From DASSJT01 sp963715025 (GTDB lineage Bacteria; Actinomycetota; Actinomycetes; Actinomycetales; Dermatophilaceae), in assembly GCA_963715025.1 (NCBI GenBank), contig CAVQQQ010000009.1, forward strand, positions 434,001 through 498,000: a DNA stretch of 64,000 nt. Reading direction: 5' to 3'. Position numbers and translations under genes: made by a program. Within the stretch, counting starts at the first letter, position 1, and every line of letters begins with the position of its first letter. The notes beneath the pieces are model-generated. The model worked only from the letters and a program-made list of their open reading frames with translations. It ran no database searches and was not told the DNA's origin. Shown in pieces: positions 9,003 to 19,781 of this stretch.

Positions 9003-10175
9003 ATGACGCAGGCCAGCACCTCCCGCGAGCTCACGGTCGGCGTCGGTGCCGGCGACCTGGCCACTGCGGACATGGTCCTCAACATCGGGCCGCAGCACCC
9101 CGCCACCCATGGCGTGCTCAGGCTGCGGATCGTCGTCGACGGCGAGCGGATCGTCAGGGCGGAGCCGATCATCGGCTACATGCATCGGGGGGCCGAGAAG
9201 CTCTTCGAGGTGCGCGACTACCGCCAGATCATGGTGCTGGCCAACCGGCACGACTGGCTGTCGGCGTTCTCCAACGAGCTTGGCGTAGTGCTCGGCGTCG
9301 AGGCCATGCTCGGCATGGAGGTACCGGAGCGGGCGGTCTGGGCCCGCACCCTCCTGGCCGAGCTCAATCGGGTGCTCAACCACCTGATGTTCCTCGGCTC
9401 CTACCCCCTCGAGCTGGGGGCGATCACCCCGATCTTCTACGCGTTCCGCGAGCGGGAGGAGCTTCAGGCCGTCATGGAGGAGGCGTCGGGCGGGCGCATG
9501 CACTACATGTTCAACCGGGTCGGCGGCCTCAAGGAGGACCTCCCGGCCGGCTGGCTGGGGCGCGTGTCCAGCGCGGTTTCCGCCGTCCGGAGGCGGCTTC
9601 CCGACCTCGAGTCGCTGATCGTGGGCAACGAGATCCTCCAGGCCCGCACCCGCGGGGTGGGTCGGCTCGACCAGGCGACCGTCGCGGCATACGGCGTCAG
9701 CGGCCCGATCGCACGGGGCTCGGGCCTGGACGTCGACCTGCGCCGCGACCAGCCCTACCTCGCCTACGGCGAGCTGTTCGCGGAAGGCGGTCCCGGGCGG
9801 GTGGTGATCCGCACCGAGGGCGACTGCCTCGCCCGGCTCGAAGTGCTGCTGGAGCAGGTGCACGTGAGCCTGGACCTCGCCGAGGTCTGTATCGACCGGC
9901 TCGGCTCGCTGGAGCGTGGGCCGGTCAACGTCAAGCTGCCCAAGGTGCTCAAGGTGCCCGAGGGCGAGCGCTACACGGTCACCGAGAACCCGCTGGGCTT
10001 CAACGGCTACTACCTGGTGTCGCGGGGCGAGAAGACGCCGTGGCGGCTCAAGCTGCGCTCGGCGTCGTTCAGCAATGTGTCGGTGCTCGGCGAGGTGCTG
10101 CCAGGCAACCTCATCGCCGACATGGTCGCCATCCTCGGCTCGATGTTCTTCGTGGTGGGCGACATCGACAAGTAG
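9003..10175 (+). CDS. nuoD: NADH-quinone oxidoreductase subunit D (NuoD), stand-alone copy
   Basis: Homologue of the 49-kDa subunit that helps form the quinone pocket of complex I. 390 residues. The N terminus carries NIGPQHPATHGVLRL, then IIGYMHRGAEKLFEVRDY, then LGAITPIFYAFREREE and the C-terminal GDIDK ending typical of NuoD. No other nuo genes flank it, so this is an isolated paralogue rather than part of a 13- or 14-gene nuo operon. Isolated nuoD-like genes are known in actinobacteria, but their role is unclear to me. The nearby MidA/NDUFAF7-like gene is a plausible modifying partner. Confidence 0.9.
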   Translation: MTQASTSRELTVGVGAGDLATADMVLNIGPQHPATHGVLRLRIVVDGERIVRAEPIIGYMHRGAEKLFEVRDYRQIMVLANRHDWLSAFSNELGVVLGVEAMLGMEVPERAVWARTLLAELNRVLNHLMFLGSYPLELGAITPIFYAFREREELQAVMEEASGGRMHYMFNRVGGLKEDLPAGWLGRVSSAVSAVRRRLPDLESLIVGNEILQARTRGVGRLDQATVAAYGVSGPIARGSGLDVDLRRDQPYLAYGELFAEGGPGRVVIRTEGDCLARLEVLLEQVHVSLDLAEVCIDRLGSLERGPVNVKLPKVLKVPEGERYTVTENPLGFNGYYLVSRGEKTPWRLKLRSASFSNVSVLGEVLPGNLIADMVAILGSMFFVVGDIDK

Positions 10176-10196
10176 GCGGCACGAGCAGCGAGCGAC

Positions 10197-10658
10197 TCAC
10201 TCCTCCTCGGGCGGCTTCGGGATCCGGCACATCCGCTGCGTGACCAGCCCGGCGACGGCCAGGACCAGCGCGGCCGCGCTCGTGACGGCCAGGGGCCACA
10301 CCAGAGCCCGGTTGTGGTCGAGGCTGAGGTCGCTGAGCGCGCAGACCAGTTGGCCGGCATACCAGCCCAGGACCGCCGCGCCGGTGAGCGCGGCGGCCTG
10401 TGCGAGCACCAAGGTGCGCGCGGCCCGAATCGGGTTGAGCGTGTGCACGGCCTGGCCGCGGAGGAACCTCCGGACCGGCACTCCCGCGCTGAGCACGAGG
10501 GGGGCCATGAGGAGGACCAGGATCGCCGACAGCCAGGACGGGCTGGGCAGCAGGTGGCCGGCGTTGAGGAACAGCGTCCAGCCCATCCACGAGAGCGCCC
10601 CCACGATCAGTGCCACCGAGGCGACCAGTCCTGTGGTGAGCCCGCGACCCGTCACCAT
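10197..10658 (-). CDS. DUF3180 integral membrane protein
   Basis: A 153-residue protein with four predicted membrane segments (about residues 10-32, 40-60, 83-105 and 118-140) and a charged C-terminal tail ending PKPPEEE. This size and topology match the actinobacterial DUF3180 family, which is habitually found just downstream of folK, as here. No catalytic motif is visible and the function is unknown. It follows the folB-folK fusion by 43 bp on the same strand and converges with nuoD, leaving only 21 bp between the two stops. Confidence 0.85.
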   Translation of the reverse strand: MVTGRGLTTGLVASVALIVGALSWMGWTLFLNAGHLLPSPSWLSAILVLLMAPLVLSAGVPVRRFLRGQAVHTLNPIRAARTLVLAQAAALTGAAVLGWYAGQLVCALSDLSLDHNRALVWPLAVTSAAALVLAVAGLVTQRMCRIPKPPEEE

Positions 10659-10701
10659 CGGTCATTCCTTCCGTCGTGTGTCGATGCCCGCACGGCCGCC
10701 G

Positions 10702-11586
10702 TCACCAGTCGGGCCTCCAGGGCGTAACCGCCTCGCGCACGCCGGAGGTGTCCAGACCCGCCAGCAGCTCCGCCACAGGCTGCACGCCGTCGGCAACCCG
10801 AAGCGCAGCCGTCGGGTCGACATCCAGCCAGGGCACCAGGACGAAGGCCCGCTCGCGGGCTCGGGGGTGCGGCAGTGTGAGATGGGGATCCGTCGCCTGG
10901 ACGTCCTGGTCGCTGCGGGGGTCGCCGTACTGGATGAGGTCGAGGTCGAGGGTGCGCGGGCCCCAGTGCACCTCCCGGACACGGCCGTGCTGCTCCTCGA
11001 TGCCGTGCAGGGCGCGCAGGAGGCCGGACGGGGTCCGCGACGTCGAGGCCAGCAGGACGGCGTTGGCGTACTGCGGCTGCTCGGGGCCGCCGACCGGATC
11101 GGTCTGGTAGAGGCCCGAGACCCGGTGCACCTCGACGCCCTCGAGCCGGGCGATCGCGGCGACCGCGTGCCCGAGGGTGCGCCGAGCATCGCCGAGGTTG
11201 GCGCCAAGGGCGACGACGACTGGCTCTCGGCGCTCCCGGCGAATGCGGACCTGCACGTCCGTGAACGAGTGCCCGACCGGCGCCTCGGGCTTGTGGACCA
11301 CGACATCGACGGCCTCCACGAGCGGACGCGCCAGGACGCGGTCGGCGATGCGATCGGCGAGCGCCTCGATCAGGTCGAGCGGCTCACCCTCGATCAGAGC
11401 CACAACGTCGCCCGCCACCTCGGCGTAGTTGACGGTGTCGCAAAGGCGGTCGCTCGCACCTGCCGGCGCGAGGTCGAGGCTCATGACGACATCGACGACG
11501 AAGGTCTGGCCGTCGCGCCTCTCGAAGTCCAGGACGCCGTGATGCCCTCGAGCGGAGATGCCCTGGAGGACGATCTGGTCGGCCAT
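10702..11586 (-). CDS. folK: Bifunctional dihydroneopterin aldolase / HPPK (FolB-FolK fusion)
   Basis: One 294-residue chain with two consecutive folate enzymes. Residues 1 to about 117 are dihydroneopterin aldolase (IVLQGISARGHHGVLDFER, with the Glu of VNYAEVAGDV and the basic VVHKPEAPVGHSFTDV end). Residues about 121 to 285 are hydroxymethyl-dihydropterin pyrophosphokinase (VVALGANLGDARRTL, then WGPRTLDLDLIQYGD, the Mg/ATP-binding signature, and LPHPRARERAFVLVPW). The two carry out consecutive steps from dihydroneopterin to the pyrophosphate accepted by FolP, encoded 3 bp upstream. The frame is continuous, so the fusion is direct rather than a frameshift artefact. Confidence 0.93.
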   Translation of the reverse strand: MADQIVLQGISARGHHGVLDFERRDGQTFVVDVVMSLDLAPAGASDRLCDTVNYAEVAGDVVALIEGEPLDLIEALADRIADRVLARPLVEAVDVVVHKPEAPVGHSFTDVQVRIRRERREPVVVALGANLGDARRTLGHAVAAIARLEGVEVHRVSGLYQTDPVGGPEQPQYANAVLLASTSRTPSGLLRALHGIEEQHGRVREVHWGPRTLDLDLIQYGDPRSDQDVQATDPHLTLPHPRARERAFVLVPWLDVDPTAALRVADGVQPVAELLAGLDTSGVREAVTPWRPDW

Positions 11587-11589
11587 CGC

Positions 11590-12387
11590 CTACTCCGCCT
11601 CCTCGATCGCGTTGATGACAGCCAGCGCGTCCCGCGTCGACACCACGTCGTGGACCCGGACCGCCCAGGCGCCGCGTTGCGCAGCCCAGACGCTCGTGGC
11701 GGCGGTGGCGGCGTCCCGCTCCAGCGGCGAGCGGGGATCCTCGCCGGACCGGCGTCCCACGCGGCCAAGGAACGCCTTGCGACTGGTTCCCACGAGCACA
11801 GGGAAGCCCAGCGCCACGATGTCGTCGAGGTGCCGCAGGAGCGACCAGTTGTGCTCAGCGAGCTTCGCGAAGCCGAACCCTGGGTCGAGGACCAGGTTGT
11901 CCCGCGCCAGCCCAGCCGCCAGCAGTGCCTGCGCGCGGGCGGCGAGCTCCCGGCATACTTCTGCGGTGACGTCGTCGTAGACGGCCCTGGACTGCATGTC
12001 TGCGCTGTGCCCACGCCAGTGCATCGCGACGAAGGGGACGTCGGCCGCGACGGCGAGGGGCACCATGCCGGGGTCGGCGAGACCGCCGCTCACGTCGTTG
12101 AGCACCGTGGCCCCTGCCGCGAGCGCGCGGCGGGCGACGCCCGACCGCATGGTGTCGATGGAGACGCGGGCGCCGGCCGAGGCAAGGGCTTCGACGACGG
12201 GCAGCACGCGCCGCAGTTCCTCGGCCTCGTCGGGGCGCTGGGCCCCGGGGCGCGTGGACTCGCCGCCCACATCGACGATGTCGGCCCCCTGTCGGAGCAG
12301 CTCGAGCCCGTGGGCGATCGCCGCCTCCGGCTCGAACCACTGGCCGCCGTCGGAGAAGGAGTCGGGCGTGACGTTGACGACCCCCAT
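11590..12387 (-). CDS. folP: Dihydropteroate synthase
   Basis: Condenses the pterin pyrophosphate made by FolK with p-aminobenzoate; the sulfonamide target. 265 residues. Both family signatures are present: MGVVNVTPDSFSDGGQW at the extreme N terminus and IVDVGGESTRPGA at about 38-50. Other conserved parts are VLNDVSGG, DPGFGFAK and GTSRKAF. An in-frame TGA lies only ten codons upstream (it is the stop of the lysyltransferase gene), so ATG 12387 is the only standard start. That makes the N terminus a little shorter than in E. coli FolP. Confidence 0.95.
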   Translation of the reverse strand: MGVVNVTPDSFSDGGQWFEPEAAIAHGLELLRQGADIVDVGGESTRPGAQRPDEAEELRRVLPVVEALASAGARVSIDTMRSGVARRALAAGATVLNDVSGGLADPGMVPLAVAADVPFVAMHWRGHSADMQSRAVYDDVTAEVCRELAARAQALLAAGLARDNLVLDPGFGFAKLAEHNWSLLRHLDDIVALGFPVLVGTSRKAFLGRVGRRSGEDPRSPLERDAATAATSVWAAQRGAWAVRVHDVVSTRDALAVINAIEEAE

Positions 12388-12414
12388 GACCAGCGTGCTG
12401 CCTGTCGTGCGCCG

Positions 12415-14148
12415 TCACGGGGCGTTCCCGAACCACGAGAGCTTCGGCCAGACGAGGAAGGCCTCCGCCTCCAGGGCCGCGAGCCCGACCCGCGGGAGGT
12501 CGCGGGTGCCGGGGTAGATGACGAAGCGCGGCTGCCACTGGGGCTGGAACTTGGCGTTGAACCGGTAGAGGCTTTCGATCTGGAACCACCGCGAGGCGAA
12601 GACCAGCACGCTGCGCCACAGCTTGAGGATCGGGCCAGCGCCGAGGCGCTCGCCCCGGTCGAGGGCGCTGCGGAAGGCGGCGAAGTTCAGGGAGACCCGG
12701 GAGACGCCGAGAGCCGGCGCGGCCTTCAGCGCTTCGACGATGAGCAGGTCGTTGACCCCGGCGTCGGCGTCGCGGTCGCGGCGCATGACGTCGAGGGAGA
12801 GGCCGTCCGCCCCCCAGGGAACGAACTGCAGGAACCCGCGCATCCGGCCGTCCTGGCGGGCGGCGACGACCACCGCATCGGGGTCAGCCGTGTCCATGAC
12901 GCGTCCGAGGGCCATGGAGAAGCCGCGCTCGGTGTCGGTGCTGCGCCACGCCGCGGCGTCGGCGAGGGCCTGCCTGCGCATGTCGACGCTGGCCTCGGCG
13001 ACGCGGACGATCTCGGTGGTGTAGCCGGCACGCTTGATCCGGCTGACCATCTGCCGCACGTTGCGCATCGCACGACCCTCGAGGGAGAAGGCCGTGGGGT
13101 CGACGATCGCCTCGTCACCGAGCTCCAGTGCGGAGAAGCCAGTCTCGCGAACCCACACGCGGCCGCCGAGCTCCGAGCACCCCAGCACGGCCGGGGTCCA
13201 CGCGTGACCCTCCGCCTCGCACAAGAACGCCTTGATGGCGCCGGGCCACGCCTCGGGGTCGCCCACCGGGTCTCCGCTCGCCAACATCACGCCCGAGACC
13301 ACGCGGTAGGCGATCGCAGCCTTGCCGGTCTCGGACCAGACGACCGACTTGTCGGTGCGGAGGTTGAAGTAGCCCAGCGAGTCTGGGTGGCGGGTCAGGA
13401 GGGAGCGGAGCCGGAGCTCGTCGTCGGGGGTGAGGTGCGGCCGCGGCTCGGGCGCCCGCAGAACGAAGTAGAGCGTGGTCAGGGATGTCATCAGGCCCAG
13501 GCCGAGCAGGAGGGCGCCCAGGACGTCGTTGGCGCGGTCGGTGTTGAAGTGCACGCTACCGGCGATGCCCACGAAGCCCAGGAGCACGTGGGACAGGGCC
13601 GTCCACCAGCCGGGCCACCCGCCGATGATGTCCTCGTCATTGGCCCAGATGACGAGCAGGCCGAAGGCGGTCGAGGCGGTGAAGAGCACCGTGAAGACAC
13701 GCACGGCCCGCCACCGCGTCGTGGGATCGCCGAGAGCGGTGAACTGCTGGCGGTGCACGACGAAGAGGGCGAGCCCCGCCGCGGCGAGCATGGCCGCGAC
13801 CGGCTCCAGCTTGATCGTGTGCAGCACCACCGAGATCGAGAGGAGCCCCACGGCGGCCCGCCAGGCGCGCCGCTTGCGCCGCTTCAGGGAGTGGGCCAGA
13901 AGGAGCAGGAAGAGGCCGGAGACCACCGTCGCCGCCGCCGCCGCATTGGTGAACGCGCCAGGCAGGACCTCGGTCACGTAGTGGAGCCGGACCCGCCAGG
14001 TGTGGAGCAGCCCGGTGAGCAGGTCGATCGTCCCGATGACATAGGCGAGGTTGCCGAGCCAGCGGGGGGCTCCCGCCTGCGTGTTCGTGAAGCGGTCGCG
14101 GATCGAGGTGGCCGGACCGCGAGAGGGCTCGTGACGGGTGCTGGTCAC
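12415..14148 (-). CDS. MprF-like phosphatidylglycerol lysyltransferase (DUF2156) membrane protein
   Basis: About 577 residues. The N-terminal half has some seven membrane helices (from WLGNLAYVIGTIDLL to TSLTTLYFVL); the C-terminal half, from about residue 265, is a GNAT-like DUF2156 aminoacyl-transferase domain with SGVMLASGDPVGDPEAWP, LSLDVMRRD and VSLNFAAFRSALDRGE. MprF-type enzymes transfer lysine from Lys-tRNA to phosphatidylglycerol, lowering surface charge and giving cationic-peptide tolerance; whether lysine is the donor here is inferred. GTG 14148 was preferred over the longer frame because it overlaps the folE stop by GTGA and starts just before the first helix. Confidence 0.85.
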   Translation of the reverse strand: MTSTRHEPSRGPATSIRDRFTNTQAGAPRWLGNLAYVIGTIDLLTGLLHTWRVRLHYVTEVLPGAFTNAAAAATVVSGLFLLLLAHSLKRRKRRAWRAAVGLLSISVVLHTIKLEPVAAMLAAAGLALFVVHRQQFTALGDPTTRWRAVRVFTVLFTASTAFGLLVIWANDEDIIGGWPGWWTALSHVLLGFVGIAGSVHFNTDRANDVLGALLLGLGLMTSLTTLYFVLRAPEPRPHLTPDDELRLRSLLTRHPDSLGYFNLRTDKSVVWSETGKAAIAYRVVSGVMLASGDPVGDPEAWPGAIKAFLCEAEGHAWTPAVLGCSELGGRVWVRETGFSALELGDEAIVDPTAFSLEGRAMRNVRQMVSRIKRAGYTTEIVRVAEASVDMRRQALADAAAWRSTDTERGFSMALGRVMDTADPDAVVVAARQDGRMRGFLQFVPWGADGLSLDVMRRDRDADAGVNDLLIVEALKAAPALGVSRVSLNFAAFRSALDRGERLGAGPILKLWRSVLVFASRWFQIESLYRFNAKFQPQWQPRFVIYPGTRDLPRVGLAALEAEAFLVWPKLSWFGNAP

Positions 14149-14736
14149 CTCTTGCCACCGAGCAGGAGCGACATCGCCTCGGCCCGGGTGGCAGGGTCGC
14201 GCAACTGACCGCGGACCGCCGACGTGATGGTGCGAGAACCGGGCTTGCGGATGCCGCGCATCGACATGCACAGGTGCTCGGCCTCGACGACGACGATCAC
14301 CCCCTGGACCCCGAGGTACTCTTCGAGCGCGTCGGCGACCTGCGTCGTCAGCCGCTCCTGGACCTGCGGCCGCTTTGCGAAGACGTCGACCAGCCGGGCG
14401 AGCTTCGACAGTCCGGTGACCCGGCCGTCGAGGGCCGGGATATAGCCGATATGGGCAACGCCGTGGAACGGCACCAGATGGTGCTCGCACGTGCTGTAGA
14501 CCTCGATGTCGCGCACCAGGATCATCTCGTCGTGGTCGATCGAGAAGGTCCTGGAGAGTACGTCGGCAGGCGTCTGCCGCAACCCCGCGAACATCTCCCG
14601 GTAGGAGCGCGCGACCCGCGCCGGTGTCTCGGCCAGACCCTCGCGGTCGGGGTCCTCACCGACCGCGATGAGCAGCTCGCGCACGGCCGCCTGGGCACGC
14701 GCGAGATCGACCGGCTGAGACGGCTCCTCGAGCGCC

Positions 14737-14759
<23 letters not shown>
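14145..14759 (-). CDS. folE: GTP cyclohydrolase I
   Basis: Opens the folate pathway by converting GTP to dihydroneopterin triphosphate. About 204 residues from ATG 14759 (MSTTPGTEALEE). The zinc ligands are in YSTCEHHLVPFHG and in AEHLCMSMRGIRKPG; ETPARVARSYREMF is the conserved N-terminal block. The C terminus ends with LLGGKR and overlaps the next gene's GTG by 4 bp; the start overlaps the ftsH 3' end by 23 bp. It therefore belongs to the chain ftsH-folE-lysyltransferase-folP-folBK-DUF3180, likely one operon. Confidence 0.96.
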
Positions 14760-16854
<2,095 letters not shown>

Positions 16855-17079
16855 GTGTGTGCGGGGCGCCTGCCCCGGTCCTCCTGCTCGTGAAGCCAGT
16901 CGTCAGCGGCCCGATGCGTACCTGACGCAATCACGACGGTACACCGACCACTGGTGCCAGATGGCACGGCCCAGCGGGCTCTTGCCGCATGTGAAACGAG
17001 TCGGGGGCCTGGGATGTTCCAACCTGGGTGCGGTGCGCGTCACACCCTGCCACCAGCAGCGCCCAGGAGGCGGCGGCCG

Positions 17080-17631
17080 TCAGGAATAGACGTGCGGCGC
17101 GAGGGTCGCCACGTCGCGCAGGTTGCGGTAGTGCTCCGCATAGTCGAGTCCGTAGCCCACTACGAACTCGTTGGGGATGTCGAAGCCCACCCACTTGACG
17201 TCGATGTCGACCTTGGCCGCCTCCGGCTTGCGCAGGAGCGCGCAGATCTGCACCGAGGCGGGGTTTCGCGACTCGAGGTTGCTCTTGATCCAGCTGAGCG
17301 TGAGCCCCGAGTCCACGATGTCCTCGACGATCAGCACGTGCCTGCCGCTGATGTCGGTGTCGAGGTCCTTGAGGATGCGCACGACGCCCGAGGACTTGGT
17401 GCCCGAGCCGTAGGACGAGACGGCCATCCAGTCGACGGGCACGCTCCCCGGCAGAGCCCGCATGAGGTCCGCCATCACCATCACGGCACCCTTGAGCACC
17501 CCCACCAGCAGGACGTCCTTGTCCCGGTACTCGGCCCAGATCTCCTGGGCCAGCTCGGCCAGCCGAGCCTGGATCTGGCCGTCGGTGATCAGGACGCGCT
17601 CCAAGTCTGCTCCCATATCGGCAGAGTCCAC
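17080..17631 (-). CDS. hpt: Hypoxanthine phosphoribosyltransferase
   Basis: Purine salvage enzyme converting hypoxanthine (and guanine) to nucleotides with PRPP. 183 residues. The PRPP loop is HVLIVEDIVDSGLTL, the first conserved loop LVGVLKGAVMVMADL, and the base-contacting segment WVGFDIPNEFVVGYGLDY. It follows tilS by 42 bp on the same strand and precedes ftsH, the tilS-hpt-ftsH arrangement found widely in Gram-positive bacteria. MDSADMGADLERV may include one or two extra residues before the true start. Confidence 0.96.
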   Translation of the reverse strand: MDSADMGADLERVLITDGQIQARLAELAQEIWAEYRDKDVLLVGVLKGAVMVMADLMRALPGSVPVDWMAVSSYGSGTKSSGVVRILKDLDTDISGRHVLIVEDIVDSGLTLSWIKSNLESRNPASVQICALLRKPEAAKVDIDVKWVGFDIPNEFVVGYGLDYAEHYRNLRDVATLAPHVYS

Positions 17632-17673
17632 TGCTGTCTCCGTCTCTCGTCGGGAGGGGCTGGTCGTCGACGC

Positions 17674-18655
17674 CTATTCAACCCGAGCCACTCCGGTGAT
17701 GGATAGCCGGGCACCGCTGCGCGCGACGGACGTGGGGCCTGGTGCGCTCACCGGCCCCTGCCCGCGCCAGCGGGTGACCAGTGCGTCACAGGCATCGGTA
17801 TGCCGTGCCGAGACCTGGCCGGCGGGCGCGCCTGCAGCGACGAGGAGACGCCGCCACACCCGCAGCCGCAGCGGCCTGGGGATGCGCTCGAACTGCGCCA
17901 CCTCCCAGGGGCCCGGCCCGAGCGCCGCGATCGCCTCCCCGGTCAGGGCGTCCAGGTAGTCGGCGTCCTGGCGGAGCTGCTCCGCGGTCCGAGCCAGGGC
18001 CGCCGAGAGGCCAGGTCCGAGCGCCTCCTCCATCACCGGGATGAGGGCGCGTACGCGCGCGCGGGCGTATGCCGGATGGCTGTTGTGCGGGTCGGTCCAG
18101 GGCCGGAGTCCCTCGGCTGCGCAGGCCTGCGCGGTCTGCTCGCGGGTGACGCTCAGAAACGGGCGGCGGTAGCGGCCCCGCTCGGCCGGCATACCGGCCA
18201 GTGATCTGGCACCCGAGCCCCGCGCCAGCCCCAGGAGCACCTGCTCGGCCTGGTCGTCACGTGTGTGGCCGAGGAGCACTGCTGCTGCCCCAAGCCGCTC
18301 GGCCACCTGGTCGAGCGCGGCGTAGCGGGCCGCCCGGGCGGCCGCCTCAAGTCCCTCCCCACCCGCCGCGCAGCGGACCGCGACGACCTGAACGGGATCG
18401 AGACCCAGGCGGCGACATTGCTCGGCAGCACCGGCGGCGACCGCGGCGGATCCTTCCTGCAGCTGGTGATCGACCACGACAGCACCGGCCCGCAATGACT
18501 GGCGGGAGAGCCTCGAAGGCGGTGGCGGCGGCCAGGGCGAGCGAGTCGGCGCCCCCACTGCACGCCACGAGCACGAAGACGCCGTCGGGAAGGTCGGCCA
18601 GGGCCTGGCGCACCGCGACCCGCGTCGCGGCGACGGGGGGTGGTGGGCCGGCCAT
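17674..18655 (-). pseudogene. tilS: tRNA(Ile)-lysidine synthase, frameshifted at about 18505
   Basis: TilS modifies C34 of the AUA-reading tRNA-Ile to lysidine and is normally essential. The N terminus MAGPPPPVAATRVAVRQA leads to the PP-loop VLVACSGGADSLALAA, then breaks at AAATAFEAL. The continuation RQSLRAGAVVVDHQLQEGS is in the next frame, the difference being one extra base in the ggg run near 18504-18506 (+ strand). Downstream, LLGHTRDDQAEQVLLGLARGSG and PFLSVTREQT are normal TilS. Repaired length is about 326 residues. Because loss would be lethal unless the tRNA set compensates, an assembly or sequencing indel is the likeliest cause. Confidence 0.9.
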
Positions 18656-18673
18656 GTCCGAGAGGTGGCTGGG

Positions 18674-19763
18674 TCAGCCGTGCACGCGGCGGACCCACGC
18701 CCCCGGGTCGGCGATCTCGGCAGGTGTTGGCAGAGTCTCCGGCGAGTCCCACACGCGGTTGAAGCCGTCGACGCCCACGCGGTCGAAGACCCCTCGGACG
18801 AACACGGCGCCGTCGCGGTACTGGCGCATCTTGGCCTCGAGCCCGAGCAGGCGGCGCAGCAGACGGTCGAACGCGCCCACGCCCTTGCGCCGCTCGGTGA
18901 ACTTGGCCCGGATCTCGGCGACCGAGGTGATGACCCCAGGGCCCACCTCGTCCATGACGACGTCGGCGTGCCCCTCGAGCAGGGACATGATCGCCGTCAG
19001 CTGCGCGAGTCGCGCGCGCTGCTCGGGCGTCGCCACCAGCTCGGCGATGCCGGCGCCGCCCTGGCGCAGTGCCTCCGGAAGCTTCGCGATCAGCTGCTGG
19101 GCGCGCTCGGCCAGGGTGTCGGGATCCGGCACCATCTCCCAGGCCAGTGACTGGGCGCCGTTGACCATGTGGTCGCGCAGCCAGGGCACAGCGGTGAACT
19201 GAACGCGGTGGGTCTCCTCGTGCATGCACACCCAGAGCCGGAAGTCAGCGGGGTCGACACCGAGCTCCCGCTCGGCCTGCACCAGGTTCGGTGCGACCAG
19301 CATCAGCCGCGGGGTGCCCTGGGGAGCCAAGTCGTACTGCCCCAGGACCTTGGACGACATGAAGGCCAGCAGGGCGCCGGCCTCGGCCCCCGTGACCTTC
19401 CCCCCGAACGCCGTCATGGTGGGGGAGGTCTGCGTCGGGCCAGCGGCCCCCCGGCGCTCGCTGAGCTTGGCGAAGACCGGGTCGAGCATCGCCGACATCG
19501 AGTCGGCGTTGGCCTCGATCCAGGTCGGGCGGTCGACGACGAGGGGTGCCGGGGCGTCGCCGGGGGCGTGCAGCCGCGCCGTGTCGGCCACTGGCTGGCG
19601 GGAACGCATGGCGCTGTCACGAATCGAGCTGACCGCGGCGGCTACCTCACCAGGGGTGACCTGCGGACCGGCCGGTACGAGCCGCCGACCGGTTGCCTTG
19701 GCGAAGGCCCAGTCGACGTGCGGTGGCTGGGTAGACGGCTGCGTCGGCTCTGGAATGGTCACG
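18674..19763 (-). CDS. Zincin-like metallopeptidase, DUF2342 family
   Basis: About 363 residues with a HExxH zinc-peptidase site, WVCMHEETHRVQF, near residue 185, and a distal Glu-containing LLEGHADVVMDEVGP. That layout matches the actinobacterial DUF2342 (coenzyme F420 biosynthesis-associated) family; its substrate is unknown. GTG 19763 (VTIPEPTQPS) was chosen; the longer frame upstream runs antisense-like through dacB coding sequence. It sits between dacB and tilS, 18 bp from each, in the conserved dacB-peptidase-tilS-hpt-ftsH order. No signal peptide is visible, so it is probably cytoplasmic. Confidence 0.87.
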
Positions 19764-19781
19764 GGAGTCCTTTTCGACAGG

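Noticed and set aside
9003..10175. Part of a complex I operon
   Set aside because: No other nuo gene is adjacent on either side.
9916..14208. A 1430-residue + strand open frame
   Set aside because: It runs antisense through folK, folP and the lysyltransferase gene; its codon pattern is that of a GC-rich shadow frame with no recognisable domain.
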